This document shows, one piece after another, positions 7,837 through 15,485 of a stretch of DNA of 47,880 nucleotides. Numbering within the stretch: position 1 is the first letter of the stretch; each line of letters opens with the position of its first letter. The notes beneath the pieces are model-generated. The model did no database searches and had not been told where the DNA came from. It was given only the letters and a program-made list of their open reading frames with translations. This DNA comes from Lachnospira sp. (GTDB lineage: Bacteria; Bacillota; Clostridia; Lachnospirales; Lachnospiraceae), in assembly GCA_017621205.1 (NCBI GenBank), contig JAGATQ010000013.1, forward strand, positions 1 through 47,880. The letters are read 5' to 3'. The translations under genes were made by a program, and so were the position numbers.

Positions 7837-7881
7837 GATATTTTTGTAGTTAATCCCGATGTATCACCACAGCGGATTATG

Positions 7882-7933
7882 AAAAAAGAAAATAGCCTAA
7901 ACACTCTGAAAACCTAGTATTTAAGCTATTTTC
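7882..7933 (-). terminator. Terminator of the tRNA-Pro gene
   Basis: A stem GAAAATAGC/GCTATTTTC (7925-7933 with 7888-7896) is followed on the minus strand by a T tract (7887-7882). It lies just downstream of the tRNA on the same strand. Confidence 0.75.
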
Positions 7934-7948
7934 ATGTTTTGTTATAAA

Positions 7949-8022
<74 letters not shown>

Positions 8023-8031
8023 GTGATGTGA

Positions 8032-8060
8032 TTATTAAAGTTAACCGCCAATTTCGTAAA
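8032..8060 (-). promoter_or_regulatory. Possible promoter of tRNA-Pro
   Basis: On the minus strand TTTACG (8060-8055), a 17-base spacer and TAATAA (8037-8032) lie 9 bases before the tRNA. The match is moderate. Confidence 0.4.
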
Positions 8061-8089
8061 GGTTATGGGGTTTTGCGAGTGTTATGAGG

Positions 8090-8240
8090 GGGTGGTTAAC
8101 CGCAGTGCAACCTCGTAAAACCTACGGTTTTCCTCGGTCACGGGCGTTCGCCCTATCTTCATACAAAGCAAAGAAAATTTGTCTGCAAGCAGCCATTTTC
8201 TTTGCTTTGTATGAAGGCACTGCTCATTGCTTCCGTGAAC
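8090..8240. repeat. Foldback intergenic repeat with a perfect 22-bp inverted repeat
   Basis: Arms at 8157-8178 and 8195-8216 are perfect 22-base inverted copies (each containing AAAGCAAAGAAAA or its complement) around a 16-base loop. Upstream lie smaller hairpins AAAACC-TAC-GGTTTT (8117-8131) and GGGCG-TT-CGCCC. GTTAACCGC is also repeated at 8040 and 8095. No gene is credible here. The arrangement suggests a mobile foldback repeat rather than a terminator, because no T tract follows. Confidence 0.65.
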
Positions 8241-8285
8241 ATTATACCATTGTTTTGGAAAAAAGCAAGTAAAATTTAATATATC

Positions 8286-8313
8286 TTGTATTTTGAGACT
8301 CATGTGGTAATAT
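8286..8313 (+). promoter_or_regulatory. Promoter of the yjdF riboswitch-gene unit
   Basis: TTGTAT (8286-8291), a 16-base spacer and TAATAT (8308-8313) with an extended TG element. The start would fall near 8319, exactly at the first paired strand of the riboswitch. Confidence 0.55.
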
Positions 8314-8316
8314 ATA

Positions 8317-8430
8317 GGAACAAAGATAAAAACACAACGCAAGTCAAGCTTGCAGAACTGGTAGGTAGTCCAGTCGCATCAGTGTGATGTAAGTAGCCCT
8401 CCCTCCTTAGGGTCGTCCGTTCTTTGTTTA
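8317..8430 (+). promoter_or_regulatory. yjdF-type riboswitch (azaaromatic-sensing RNA motif)
   Basis: The leader of the yjdF gene closes with an 8-bp stem AACAAAGA/TCTTTGTT (8319-8326 with 8421-8428). Inside it carries blocks such as ACACAACGCAAGTCAAGC and GATGTAAGTAGCCCTCC that I recognise as typical of the yjdF motif. Members of this class bind diverse azaaromatic compounds and control yjdF genes, probably at the translational level. Here the AAGGAGG site begins 12 bases or so after the motif. The assignment rests on recalled consensus plus the gene identity; a covariance-model search would settle it. Confidence 0.8.
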
Positions 8431-8457
8431 TTACAATTATTTTAAGGAGGAATTGTC

Positions 8458-8874
8458 ATGGACAAAGTTTTGGGTAGACTGACAGTATTTTTTGAGGAAC
8501 CATTTTGGGTAGGTGTTTTTGAACGAATATCAGAGGGTGAATTATCGGTTTGCAAAGTAACGTTTGGCACAGAGCCGAAAGACTATGAGATATATGATTT
8601 CGTTCTGAAAAATTACTATCAGCTGCGATTTAGTCCGGCTGTGGCAACTGATGTAAAAGAAGCTGGTCGCAATCCTAAACGGGTACAGCGTGAAGTACAC
8701 AAACAGTTACAGAATACCGGGATAGGAACAAAATCGCAACGGGCTTTGCAATTACAGCAGGAGCAGTTGAAAACGAAACGTAAAACTGTGAGCCGTGAAC
8801 AACGGGAAGCAGAAAAACAGTGGCGGTTTGAACTGAAACAGCAGAAAAGAAAAGAGAAGCACAGGGGCAGGTAA
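8458..8874 (+). CDS. yjdF: YjdF family protein (DUF2992)
   Basis: 138-residue protein matching the YjdF family. The N-terminal part MDKVLGRLTVFFEEPFWVGV is followed by KVTFGTEPKDYEIYDFVL and by the typical AGRNPKRVQREVHKQL. The C-terminal third (about 85-138) is a highly charged, Gln/Lys/Arg-rich helix, also usual in the family. The biochemical role is not established; its riboswitch suggests a response to toxic azaaromatic compounds. AAGGAGG precedes the ATG. The stop codon lies in the loop of the gene's own terminator, so it is probably a single-gene unit. Confidence 0.9.
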   Translation: MDKVLGRLTVFFEEPFWVGVFERISEGELSVCKVTFGTEPKDYEIYDFVLKNYYQLRFSPAVATDVKEAGRNPKRVQREVHKQLQNTGIGTKSQRALQLQQEQLKTKRKTVSREQREAEKQWRFELKQQKRKEKHRGR

Positions 8875-8895
8875 CATCTGTCCCCGCCTTTTCTT
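8864..8895 (+). terminator. Terminator overlapping the yjdF stop codon
   Basis: GGGGCAG (8864-8870) pairs with CTGTCCCC (8878-8885, one bulged T) around a loop that holds the TAA stop. CCTTTTCTT follows. Confidence 0.6.
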
Positions 8896-8905
8896 AATGG
8901 AAATA

Positions 8906-8919
8906 AGATAAATTTATCT
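8906..8919. promoter_or_regulatory. 14-bp perfect palindrome at the yitJ ribosome binding site
   Basis: AGATAAATTTATCT is a perfect palindrome ending just before GGGAGGAG (8920-8927), the ribosome binding site of the next gene. It could be a repressor operator or just a short AT-rich palindrome. No S-box riboswitch, the usual control of yitJ in Bacillus, fits in this 60-base gap. Confidence 0.4.
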
Positions 8920-8935
8920 GGGAGGAGTTATTTGT

Positions 8936-10750
8936 ATGTTTGAAAACCAATCTCTTACAAATCAAAGATATTTGATGGATGGTGCTATGGGCACATATGT
9001 TAATTTGCTGCATCCGGAGGCGGGAGAGGCAGAGGAAGCGAATATCACACATCCGGATTGGATTGTTGCAATACATAAGGAATATATATTGGCTGGTGCA
9101 AGTGTGATTCGGACGAATACCTTTGCGGTAAATCATCTTCTTTTCCCAGAGAGAAAGATATGTAGGCAGATTCTTTGTTCCGCAATTGCCAATGCGAGAC
9201 AGGCAGTTGAGGAGACTGGTGGGAAGGTAGAAATAATGGCTTCTATCGGTCCGATTAGACAGGATTTGCCTTATACGGATGAAGATATTTTAGAGGAGTA
9301 CCGTATGCTGATTGATACTTTTCTAGAGGAGGGAATCAGCTGCTTTGCCTTAGAGACCTTTTCTGAGCCTAAGTGGGGCAGGGAGCTTGCGGCTTATATT
9401 AAGACTCAGAGACCGAATAGCTTTGTGCTTGTTGATTTTTCAGTGAATGTGAGTGGATATACGAAATTTGGTTTCCCGATGCAGGGAATTGTGAATGAAT
9501 TTGCAAATGAAGATTGTCCGGCGGATGCGTTTGGTTTTAACTGTGGTGTTGGTGGTGTGCATTTAAAAAAGCTTCTGAAAAAAATTCAGTTTCCAAGAGA
9601 ATGTGTTTTTGCAGCACTGCCGAATGCGGGGTATCAGCATGAGTTGAGGGGACGAATCAATTATTCGGACAACCCGGTATATTATGCCCGGCAGATGGAA
9701 GAAATTATGGGGCTTGGCGTCAATCTGGTTGGAGGCTGTTGCGGTACCACACCAGCTCATATCAAGGAGCTGTCAAGAATTCTTTTGGCTAAGAAGCAGG
9801 CAGATAAGAAGCCTGAGAAACAGCTTGGGGGTAGCATGCCGGTAACAGTGGGAGCGGTGAAGGCAAATGCATTTTTGGACAAGCTTCATTCCAATAAGGA
9901 AAAGGTATTTGTTGTGGAACTGGATTCGCCCTTTGGGAAGGATGCGGAGAAATTTTATCGTGGTGCATTTCAACTGAAGGAACAGGGTGTGGATATAGTT
10001 ACGGTGTCGGATTCCCCTATGGCGAGAGCAAGGGCGGATGCTTCGTTAATGGCAGTTTCCATGAAACAAAAGGTAGATATCCCGGTGATGCCCCATATAT
10101 CCTGCCGTGACAGGAATCTGATTGGACTTCGCTCTGAGATGCTGGGGGCTTACATTAATGGTGTTCGGGATTTCCTTCTGATTACTGGTGATCCGGTGGC
10201 GAGAGAGGACCGGGGAAGTATTACAGGAGTGTTTGATGTGAATAGCATCCGTCTGATGGAATATGTAAAAAATATGAATAGTGAGTTATTTTACGAAAAT
10301 CCGGTTTCTTATGGTGGTGCGCTTAACTACAGTGGGGTAAATGTAGATGCCATTGTGCATCGTATGGAACAAAAAATTGCACAGGGGTGCAGCTATTTTC
10401 TGACACAGCCGATTTTTTCCAAGGAGGATATAGAGCGGATAAAATTACTAAAAAGCCGGGTGGACACTAAGATTATTTGTGGTATTATGCCTTTGGTCAG
10501 CTATAAAAATGCTTTGTTTATGCATAATGAAATGCCGGGAATCCATGTGCCGGATGAAGTGCTTTCGATGTATCATGAGGATATGGAGCGAAGGGAGGCA
10601 GAGGAGGTAGCGGTTCATGTATCAGTGGATATTGCAAAGAGTCTTAATGAGACGGCAGACGGTTTCTATTTGATGACGCCCTTCGGCAGAGTGTCTTTAG
10701 TGAACCAGATAATCGATAATATACGTAAGAGTTGTGAAACAATGAAGTAG
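8936..10750 (+). CDS. yitJ: Bifunctional homocysteine S-methyltransferase / 5,10-methylenetetrahydrofolate reductase
   Basis: A 604-residue fusion. The N-terminal homocysteine methyltransferase barrel (about 8-285) has the three zinc-binding cysteines C203 (GFNCGVGG) and C268/C269 (GGCCGTTPAHI). The C-terminal MetF-like reductase barrel (about 320-600) begins FVVELDSPFGKD and contains LLITGDP and FLTQPIFS. It reduces methylene-THF to methyl-THF and may also pass a methyl group to homocysteine, as described for YitJ-type proteins. The downstream metH would use the methyl-THF. The start follows GGGAGGAG by 8 bases. Confidence 0.93.
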   Translation: MFENQSLTNQRYLMDGAMGTYVNLLHPEAGEAEEANITHPDWIVAIHKEYILAGASVIRTNTFAVNHLLFPERKICRQILCSAIANARQAVEETGGKVEIMASIGPIRQDLPYTDEDILEEYRMLIDTFLEEGISCFALETFSEPKWGRELAAYIKTQRPNSFVLVDFSVNVSGYTKFGFPMQGIVNEFANEDCPADAFGFNCGVGGVHLKKLLKKIQFPRECVFAALPNAGYQHELRGRINYSDNPVYYARQMEEIMGLGVNLVGGCCGTTPAHIKELSRILLAKKQADKKPEKQLGGSMPVTVGAVKANAFLDKLHSNKEKVFVVELDSPFGKDAEKFYRGAFQLKEQGVDIVTVSDSPMARARADASLMAVSMKQKVDIPVMPHISCRDRNLIGLRSEMLGAYINGVRDFLLITGDPVAREDRGSITGVFDVNSIRLMEYVKNMNSELFYENPVSYGGALNYSGVNVDAIVHRMEQKIAQGCSYFLTQPIFSKEDIERIKLLKSRVDTKIICGIMPLVSYKNALFMHNEMPGIHVPDEVLSMYHEDMERREAEEVAVHVSVDIAKSLNETADGFYLMTPFGRVSLVNQIIDNIRKSCETMK

Positions 10751-10757
10751 GAATAAG

Positions 10758-10786
10758 TTGTTGTAATTTGGGAAGTATGCTATGAT
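10758..10786 (+). promoter_or_regulatory. Promoter of metH
   Basis: TTGTTG (10758-10763), a 17-base spacer and TATGAT (10781-10786) with the TGC extension. It gives a leader of about 100 bases in which ACG-TTGCA can pair with TGCAA-GA-CGT (near 10822-10852). I do not recognise a known riboswitch class in this leader. Confidence 0.6.
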
Positions 10787-10892
10787 AAGGGCTATATAAA
10801 TTAGGAAATGGTGACTCAGACGTTGCATACGCAAAGATAAGTGCAAGACGTGGGATGGTTACATTGGGCTAGATGAAAGAATGGAGAGAGTT

Positions 10893-13352
10893 ATGACAAG
10901 AGAAGAATTTCATTCATGGGTGTTAAGAGAACCTGTTATTTTGGATGGTGCCACAGGTACGAATCTGCAAAAGGCTGGTATGCCTACCGGGGTTTGTCCG
11001 GAGCAGTGGATATTAGAGCATAAAAAAGTATTATTTGATTTGCAAAGGGGATATGTCGAAGCGGGGAGCCATATTGTCTATGCCCCGACATTTTCCGGTA
11101 ACCGGATAAAACTGAATGAATATGGTATTGGGGAGAGAATCAAGGAGATTAACCAAGACCTCGTAAGGCTTTCTAAGGAGGCGGTAGACGGCAGAGCCCT
11201 TGTGGCGGGTAATCTTACCATGACCGGAGAGCAGCTTTATCCCATGGGAACAATGCAGATAGAAACCCTGATTGATATTTATAAAGAGCAGGCAGGCTAT
11301 ATTATAGAAGCAGGGGCGGATTTATTTGTGGTGGAAACCATGATGAGTCTGGCAGAGACAAGAGCAGCAGTGATTGCAATCAGAGAATTGTGTGACCTCC
11401 CGGTGATTGCCAGCATGACCTACAATGAAGATGGCAGAACGCTTTATGGAACCGATCCGGTGACAGCAACCGTGGTATTGCAGTCCTTAGGGGCAGATGC
11501 GATTGGAGTAAACTGTTCCACAGGGCCGGAGCAGATGATTCCTATTATAAAGCAAATGCGTAAGGTGTCTGAAATCCCTCTGTTGGCGAAGCCGAATGCG
11601 GGACTGCCAGAGCTTATTGAGGGGGAGACAGTATATTTAATGACGCCGGAAGAATTTGCTTTAGCAGGCAGGGAGCTGGTATTGGCAGGGGCGCATCTGG
11701 TTGGGGGCTGTTGTGGCACCACACCAGAGCATATTAAAGCACTTGCAGATAGCTTAAGCGACTGTCATTCACTGCCGATTGAGGCAAAGCATGAGCCAAT
11801 GCTGACCTCTGAGCGAAAGACATTAAAGCTTGGTCTTGATAAACCCTTTATGGTAATCGGCGAGCGGATTAATCCAACGGGGAAGAAGAAGCTACAGGAG
11901 GAGCTTCGTGAGGGACGGCTTGACATGGTAATGGATATGGCGGAAAGTCAGGAGGAAAGTGGGGCTCATATTTTAGATATCAATATGGGTATGAATGGAA
12001 TCGATGAAAAGAAAATGCTTCTTGAGGTGGTGGCTCAGGTAGCTCAGAGTGTGAACCTGCCACTCTGTATTGATTCCTCGCATGTGGATGTGATAGAGGC
12101 AGCACTTCGGCAATATCCGGGGCGGGCATTGATTAATTCTATTTCTTTAGAGAGTGAGAAGTTTGAAAAATTGCTTCCAATTGCTAAAAAATATGGTGCA
12201 ATGTTTATCCTTCTTCCGCTTTCGGACGAGGGACTTCCAAAGAGCCTGGGGGAGAAAAAGCAGATTATCCATACCATCTTAGAGCGTGCTCTCGCACTCG
12301 GTATGAGTAAGGAAGATATTATTGTGGATGGTCTGGTAGCAACGGTAGGGGCAGACCCGTCTGCTGCGATAGAGACGCTCGAAACGATACGTTATTGTAA
12401 GGAGGAGCTTAAGCTGCTTACCTCTTGTGGACTGTCTAATATATCCTTTGGACTTCCGAAACGTATCACAGTCAATACTGCATTTTTAACAATGGCAATT
12501 CAGAGTGGACTTTCGATGGCGATTGCGAATCCGAATCAGGAGATGTTGATGAGTGCGGCAGCAGCTACGGATTTGCTGTTGCACAAGGAGGGGGCTGATA
12601 TCACTTATATCAACCGTATGAATGAGCTGCTTGAGCAGGAGGCTGCCATGCGTTCAGCCGGACTTTTGCCGGAGGTAAAAACAGGAAAGCCGGTGGTTAA
12701 GGCTGGTGTGAAAGGAAATGAGGAGAACAAACCTAAGGTATATCAGGCGGTACTAAAGGGGAACAAGGACAGGATAGTAGATTATGCAAAGGAAGCAGTG
12801 AAAGAAGGGACGTCTCCCGATGAAGTAATTAATGAGATGCTTATTCCTGCCATCAATGATGTGGGGGAGCTTTTTAACCAAAAGAAGTATTTTCTGCCAC
12901 AGCTGATTGCCAGTGCGGAGGCGATGAAACTGGCGATTGAGTATTTGGAGCCGTTGTTAGAGCAAAAGGGAGATGGCGAGCAGCTTCCTACTATTGTAGT
13001 AGCAACCGTGGAGGGAGACATTCACGATATCGGTAAAAATTTAGTCGTTCTAATGCTTAAAAATTATGGTTATCATGTGATAGATATGGGGAAGGATGTT
13101 CCTTGTGAGGAGATTGTTGTCAAGGCGAAAGAGGTACATGCAGATTTTATTGGGTTGTCTGCATTAATGACAACTACAATGATGCGGATGCAGGAGGTTG
13201 TAGATGCTGTCCGGGCACAGGAGTTGCCCATCAAGGTTATTATTGGTGGTGCAGTTATAACACAAAGCTTTGCGGATGAGATTGGTGCGGATGGATACTC
13301 TAAGGATGCGGCGGAGTGTGTGAAGCTGGTACAGCGGTTGAGTGGGAAATAA
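10893..13352 (+). CDS. metH: Cobalamin-dependent methionine synthase lacking the reactivation domain
   Basis: About 819 residues. Domains in order: homocysteine-binding barrel with zinc ligands in GVNCSTGPEQM and GGCCGTTPEHI (to about 290); methyl-THF-binding (pterin) domain starting PFMVIGERINPTG (about 315-570); B12 cap (about 625-690); Rossmann B12-binding domain with EGDIHDIGKN, whose His is the lower cobalt ligand (about residue 711). The protein stops at about 820, whereas full MetH has about 1,200 residues including the AdoMet-binding reactivation domain. A separate activator is expected elsewhere. The ATG at 10893 is preceded by GGAGAG; an in-frame ATG at 10881 is the alternative. Confidence 0.93.
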   Translation: MTREEFHSWVLREPVILDGATGTNLQKAGMPTGVCPEQWILEHKKVLFDLQRGYVEAGSHIVYAPTFSGNRIKLNEYGIGERIKEINQDLVRLSKEAVDGRALVAGNLTMTGEQLYPMGTMQIETLIDIYKEQAGYIIEAGADLFVVETMMSLAETRAAVIAIRELCDLPVIASMTYNEDGRTLYGTDPVTATVVLQSLGADAIGVNCSTGPEQMIPIIKQMRKVSEIPLLAKPNAGLPELIEGETVYLMTPEEFALAGRELVLAGAHLVGGCCGTTPEHIKALADSLSDCHSLPIEAKHEPMLTSERKTLKLGLDKPFMVIGERINPTGKKKLQEELREGRLDMVMDMAESQEESGAHILDINMGMNGIDEKKMLLEVVAQVAQSVNLPLCIDSSHVDVIEAALRQYPGRALINSISLESEKFEKLLPIAKKYGAMFILLPLSDEGLPKSLGEKKQIIHTILERALALGMSKEDIIVDGLVATVGADPSAAIETLETIRYCKEELKLLTSCGLSNISFGLPKRITVNTAFLTMAIQSGLSMAIANPNQEMLMSAAAATDLLLHKEGADITYINRMNELLEQEAAMRSAGLLPEVKTGKPVVKAGVKGNEENKPKVYQAVLKGNKDRIVDYAKEAVKEGTSPDEVINEMLIPAINDVGELFNQKKYFLPQLIASAEAMKLAIEYLEPLLEQKGDGEQLPTIVVATVEGDIHDIGKNLVVLMLKNYGYHVIDMGKDVPCEEIVVKAKEVHADFIGLSALMTTTMMRMQEVVDAVRAQELPIKVIIGGAVITQSFADEIGADGYSKDAAECVKLVQRLSGK

Positions 13353-13391
13353 GGATACATCAGATTAATTATAAGAAATGAGGGTGAGTAT

Positions 13392-14192
13392 ATGAATCGA
13401 TGGAGAAGTATTATATCATGGTTATTGATAGCAGTAACGATAAATAGTGTATGTTCTTATGCTGTTGAAGAAGAATACAATGCTCGGGAGGACAGTACAA
13501 TATCAGTGTCCGGGGAAGCGAGTGGAGATTCCTCTGGAGATATCTCAGGAGAGGGTGAAAAGAAGGTTATCACGATATCATTTTATAAGGAAAAGACACT
13601 TCTTAAAAGTGTGCAAATTGAAAAGGGTTCTACGGTTGAATTATGGACTCCTGAATGCACAGAACTGGAAGCATTTGTGGGATGGTGTTTCATGGATAGT
13701 GATGGATATTTGGGGGCAAGGGTTAAGGAATCTACCAGATTTTATGAAGATACACAACTATATGCGGAGATTTATCCTACTATGGGAACTATGTATCGGG
13801 ATATGATAGAGGAACAGGAAAAAATAGCTAACCTTCAAAAACAATTACAGCATACGCATGTTTATATAAAGAATATTAAAGTCAAAAATAATAAAAGCAT
13901 ATCCTTGAAAGTGCGAAGCTCGCGCATTCCATCAAGTACAATTGAAATTCAGTATACTACCAGCAGACCATATTTTTTTGAGGGCAGGACCAAGACAATG
14001 GTGGTTAAGAGGACCAAAAACAAATCTGTGAAGAGGTTCAAAAAGGTGACAATAAAGAAGTTAAAGAAAAATAAAACTTATTATATCCGGGCAAGGGTGA
14101 AAATTCAGTATCAATCACAATATAATGATAAACCTCTTTATAGTTATTGGTCGAAGGTAAAAAAGGTCGAAATGAAAAAGAAGAAAAAATAG
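13392..14192 (+). CDS. Secreted protein with an InlB-type repeat and a basic Fn3-like tail
   Basis: 266 residues. A signal peptide covers about 1-25 (WLLIAVTINSVCSYA). A Ser/Gly/Glu-rich linker (30-55) follows, then one InlB B-type repeat (about 57-110), recognised by ITISFYKEKTLLKSVQIEKG and VGWCF. A short helical stretch (135-155) precedes a very Lys-rich region (about 160-266) with fibronectin-III-like spacing (KKVTIKKLKKNKTYYIRARV and SYWSKVKKVEMKKKKK) of the kind common in clostridial cell-surface proteins. No cell-wall anchor is seen; the basic tail may bind the wall. Function unknown. Confidence 0.75.
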   Translation: MNRWRSIISWLLIAVTINSVCSYAVEEEYNAREDSTISVSGEASGDSSGDISGEGEKKVITISFYKEKTLLKSVQIEKGSTVELWTPECTELEAFVGWCFMDSDGYLGARVKESTRFYEDTQLYAEIYPTMGTMYRDMIEEQEKIANLQKQLQHTHVYIKNIKVKNNKSISLKVRSSRIPSSTIEIQYTTSRPYFFEGRTKTMVVKRTKNKSVKRFKKVTIKKLKKNKTYYIRARVKIQYQSQYNDKPLYSYWSKVKKVEMKKKKK

Positions 14193-14201
14193 TGACTGGC
14201 A

Positions 14202-14245
14202 GATATCGAGGTATTATTATGAAAAAGATTATATTAAGCGTTTGA
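14202..14245 (+). pseudogene. Relic of a duplicated lipoprotein gene start
   Basis: ATGAAAAAGATTATATTAA at 14219 is identical to the start of the lipoprotein gene at 15486, and the preceding GATAT-GAGGT leader also matches (14202-14212 and 15469-15479). Here the frame reads MKKIILSV and stops. The two copies flank the gene at 14365, as direct repeats 1,267 bases apart. Confidence 0.6.
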
Positions 14246-14264
14246 TAAATATATTTTGTTATAG

Positions 14265-14294
14265 TTGATATATGGCTGCCTTTTATGGTAAAAT
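14265..14294 (+). promoter_or_regulatory. Likely promoter of the 14365 gene
   Basis: TTGATA (14265-14270), an 18-base spacer and TAAAAT (14289-14294) with an extended TGG. The start would fall near 14301, giving a 64-base AT-rich leader. Confidence 0.5.
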
Positions 14295-14364
14295 ATTTAA
14301 TGTGTTTAAGAAAAATGTACATGGTTTTTAATTAAATTTTAATTATGACTGGAGGATGATTTAT

Positions 14365-15459
14365 ATGAAAAAAATGTTAACTATTATTGTAATTGTACTG
14401 TTGTTTTTAAGCTCTGGTATAGTGAATAAAAAAGTATTTTGCTATTCGTATGCCCAAAATGTTGGTGCAGAGGATATTATTAATGATGATGTTAAGTACA
14501 TAACAGATAATGTTGAGTACTTAACAGCAACATATAATAAAACGGATTGGCTCAAAAATGGAAAGGTTGAATATCCAATTAACCAGACAGACACAGAGTG
14601 GAAAGCGTTAGACAATCATAATGAAATGATAAAAGCCTGTGTGGTTCCGGATGCGGTGTTATCTGTTATGAAAACAAAGGAGTTAATACAATTGTTATAT
14701 GACTACCCGTTGTTGATTGATATGTACTCTTACAATTCGTTGGAAGAAGGTGTGATGCATTTAGCTGAAGAGTGTAATATATTGGCTGAACTATGTAAAA
14801 GAGAGGATTTTTCTGTTGAACTGTTTAATGAACGAATGAAGCATAAGTCTGTAAACTCTTATGAACAATTTAAAGAAAAAACTCTTATTGATTCATTGTT
14901 AGATTCTAATGAAGTGGCAAAAATTGAAAATAGTTTTGATGATGTATTAAAGGGAAATGCAATTATTGCACTCGCTGCCAATTCTCCGAATCTGAAAGAA
15001 ATTATTCGGGTTGATACAATTTCGATTGGTAATGGAAAAACAACAAAAGGAACTGTTTTTAAATATGCTGGTAAGACTTGGGCGAGTGAACAAAATGCGG
15101 AGTATAGAAAAACTTATCCTCTTGCAACCTTTGTTTCCAGTGCTGATAATCGGTATAACTGCCATTCCTATGCATGGTATAAACAATCGACATCTAATAT
15201 ACATTGGATTTTTGACCCTATAGATTTTACAAAATCGGGATTATATAATAAAGTAAAAAATGCGAAGATTGGTTATAAAATAGAATATGTTAAAGACATA
15301 AATACCTCTAAAGAGAAAACTATTCATTCTGGAATTGTTACCAATACGAATAATCTGACTGTTGAATCAAAATGGGGAACGGGTCCTCTTATGATACATA
15401 AAGCGGGATATTGTCCGTATACATCGGGAATTAGTTATAAATATTATCAAAAGAAATAG
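14365..15459 (+). CDS. Exported protein with a possible papain-like (NlpC/CHAP-like) C-terminal domain
   Basis: 364 residues with a signal peptide (MKKMLTIIVIVLLFLSSGIV). A central helical region (about 65-140, KACVVPDAVLSVMKTKELI and YPLLIDMYSYNS) matches a family of uncharacterised Firmicute exported proteins as I recall them. The C-terminal region has RYNCHSYAWYKQ (about 268-279), HSGIVTN and VESKWGTGPLMIHKAGYCPY. A Cys near the start and a His before a small residue resemble the catalytic Cys/His order of NlpC/P60 and CHAP folds; this is an inference. The ATG at 14365 is chosen because GGAGG lies 9 bases upstream; the ATG at 14356 abuts GGAGG. Confidence 0.7.
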   Translation: MKKMLTIIVIVLLFLSSGIVNKKVFCYSYAQNVGAEDIINDDVKYITDNVEYLTATYNKTDWLKNGKVEYPINQTDTEWKALDNHNEMIKACVVPDAVLSVMKTKELIQLLYDYPLLIDMYSYNSLEEGVMHLAEECNILAELCKREDFSVELFNERMKHKSVNSYEQFKEKTLIDSLLDSNEVAKIENSFDDVLKGNAIIALAANSPNLKEIIRVDTISIGNGKTTKGTVFKYAGKTWASEQNAEYRKTYPLATFVSSADNRYNCHSYAWYKQSTSNIHWIFDPIDFTKSGLYNKVKNAKIGYKIEYVKDINTSKEKTIHSGIVTNTNNLTVESKWGTGPLMIHKAGYCPYTSGISYKYYQKK

Positions 15460-15485
15460 CGGTTATTGGATATTGAGGTGGTTTT

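Noticed and set aside
8082..8342. Short frames on both strands between tRNA-Pro and yjdF
   Set aside because: They run through perfect inverted repeats and the riboswitch, lack ribosome binding sites and have no protein-like composition.
8875..8935. SAM (S-box) riboswitch before yitJ
   Set aside because: The gap is too short and the conserved S-box segments are absent.
13447..13806. Alternative plus-strand frame inside the InlB-type secreted gene
   Set aside because: It is out of frame with the signal-peptide-bearing gene, which has the ribosome binding site and recognisable repeats.
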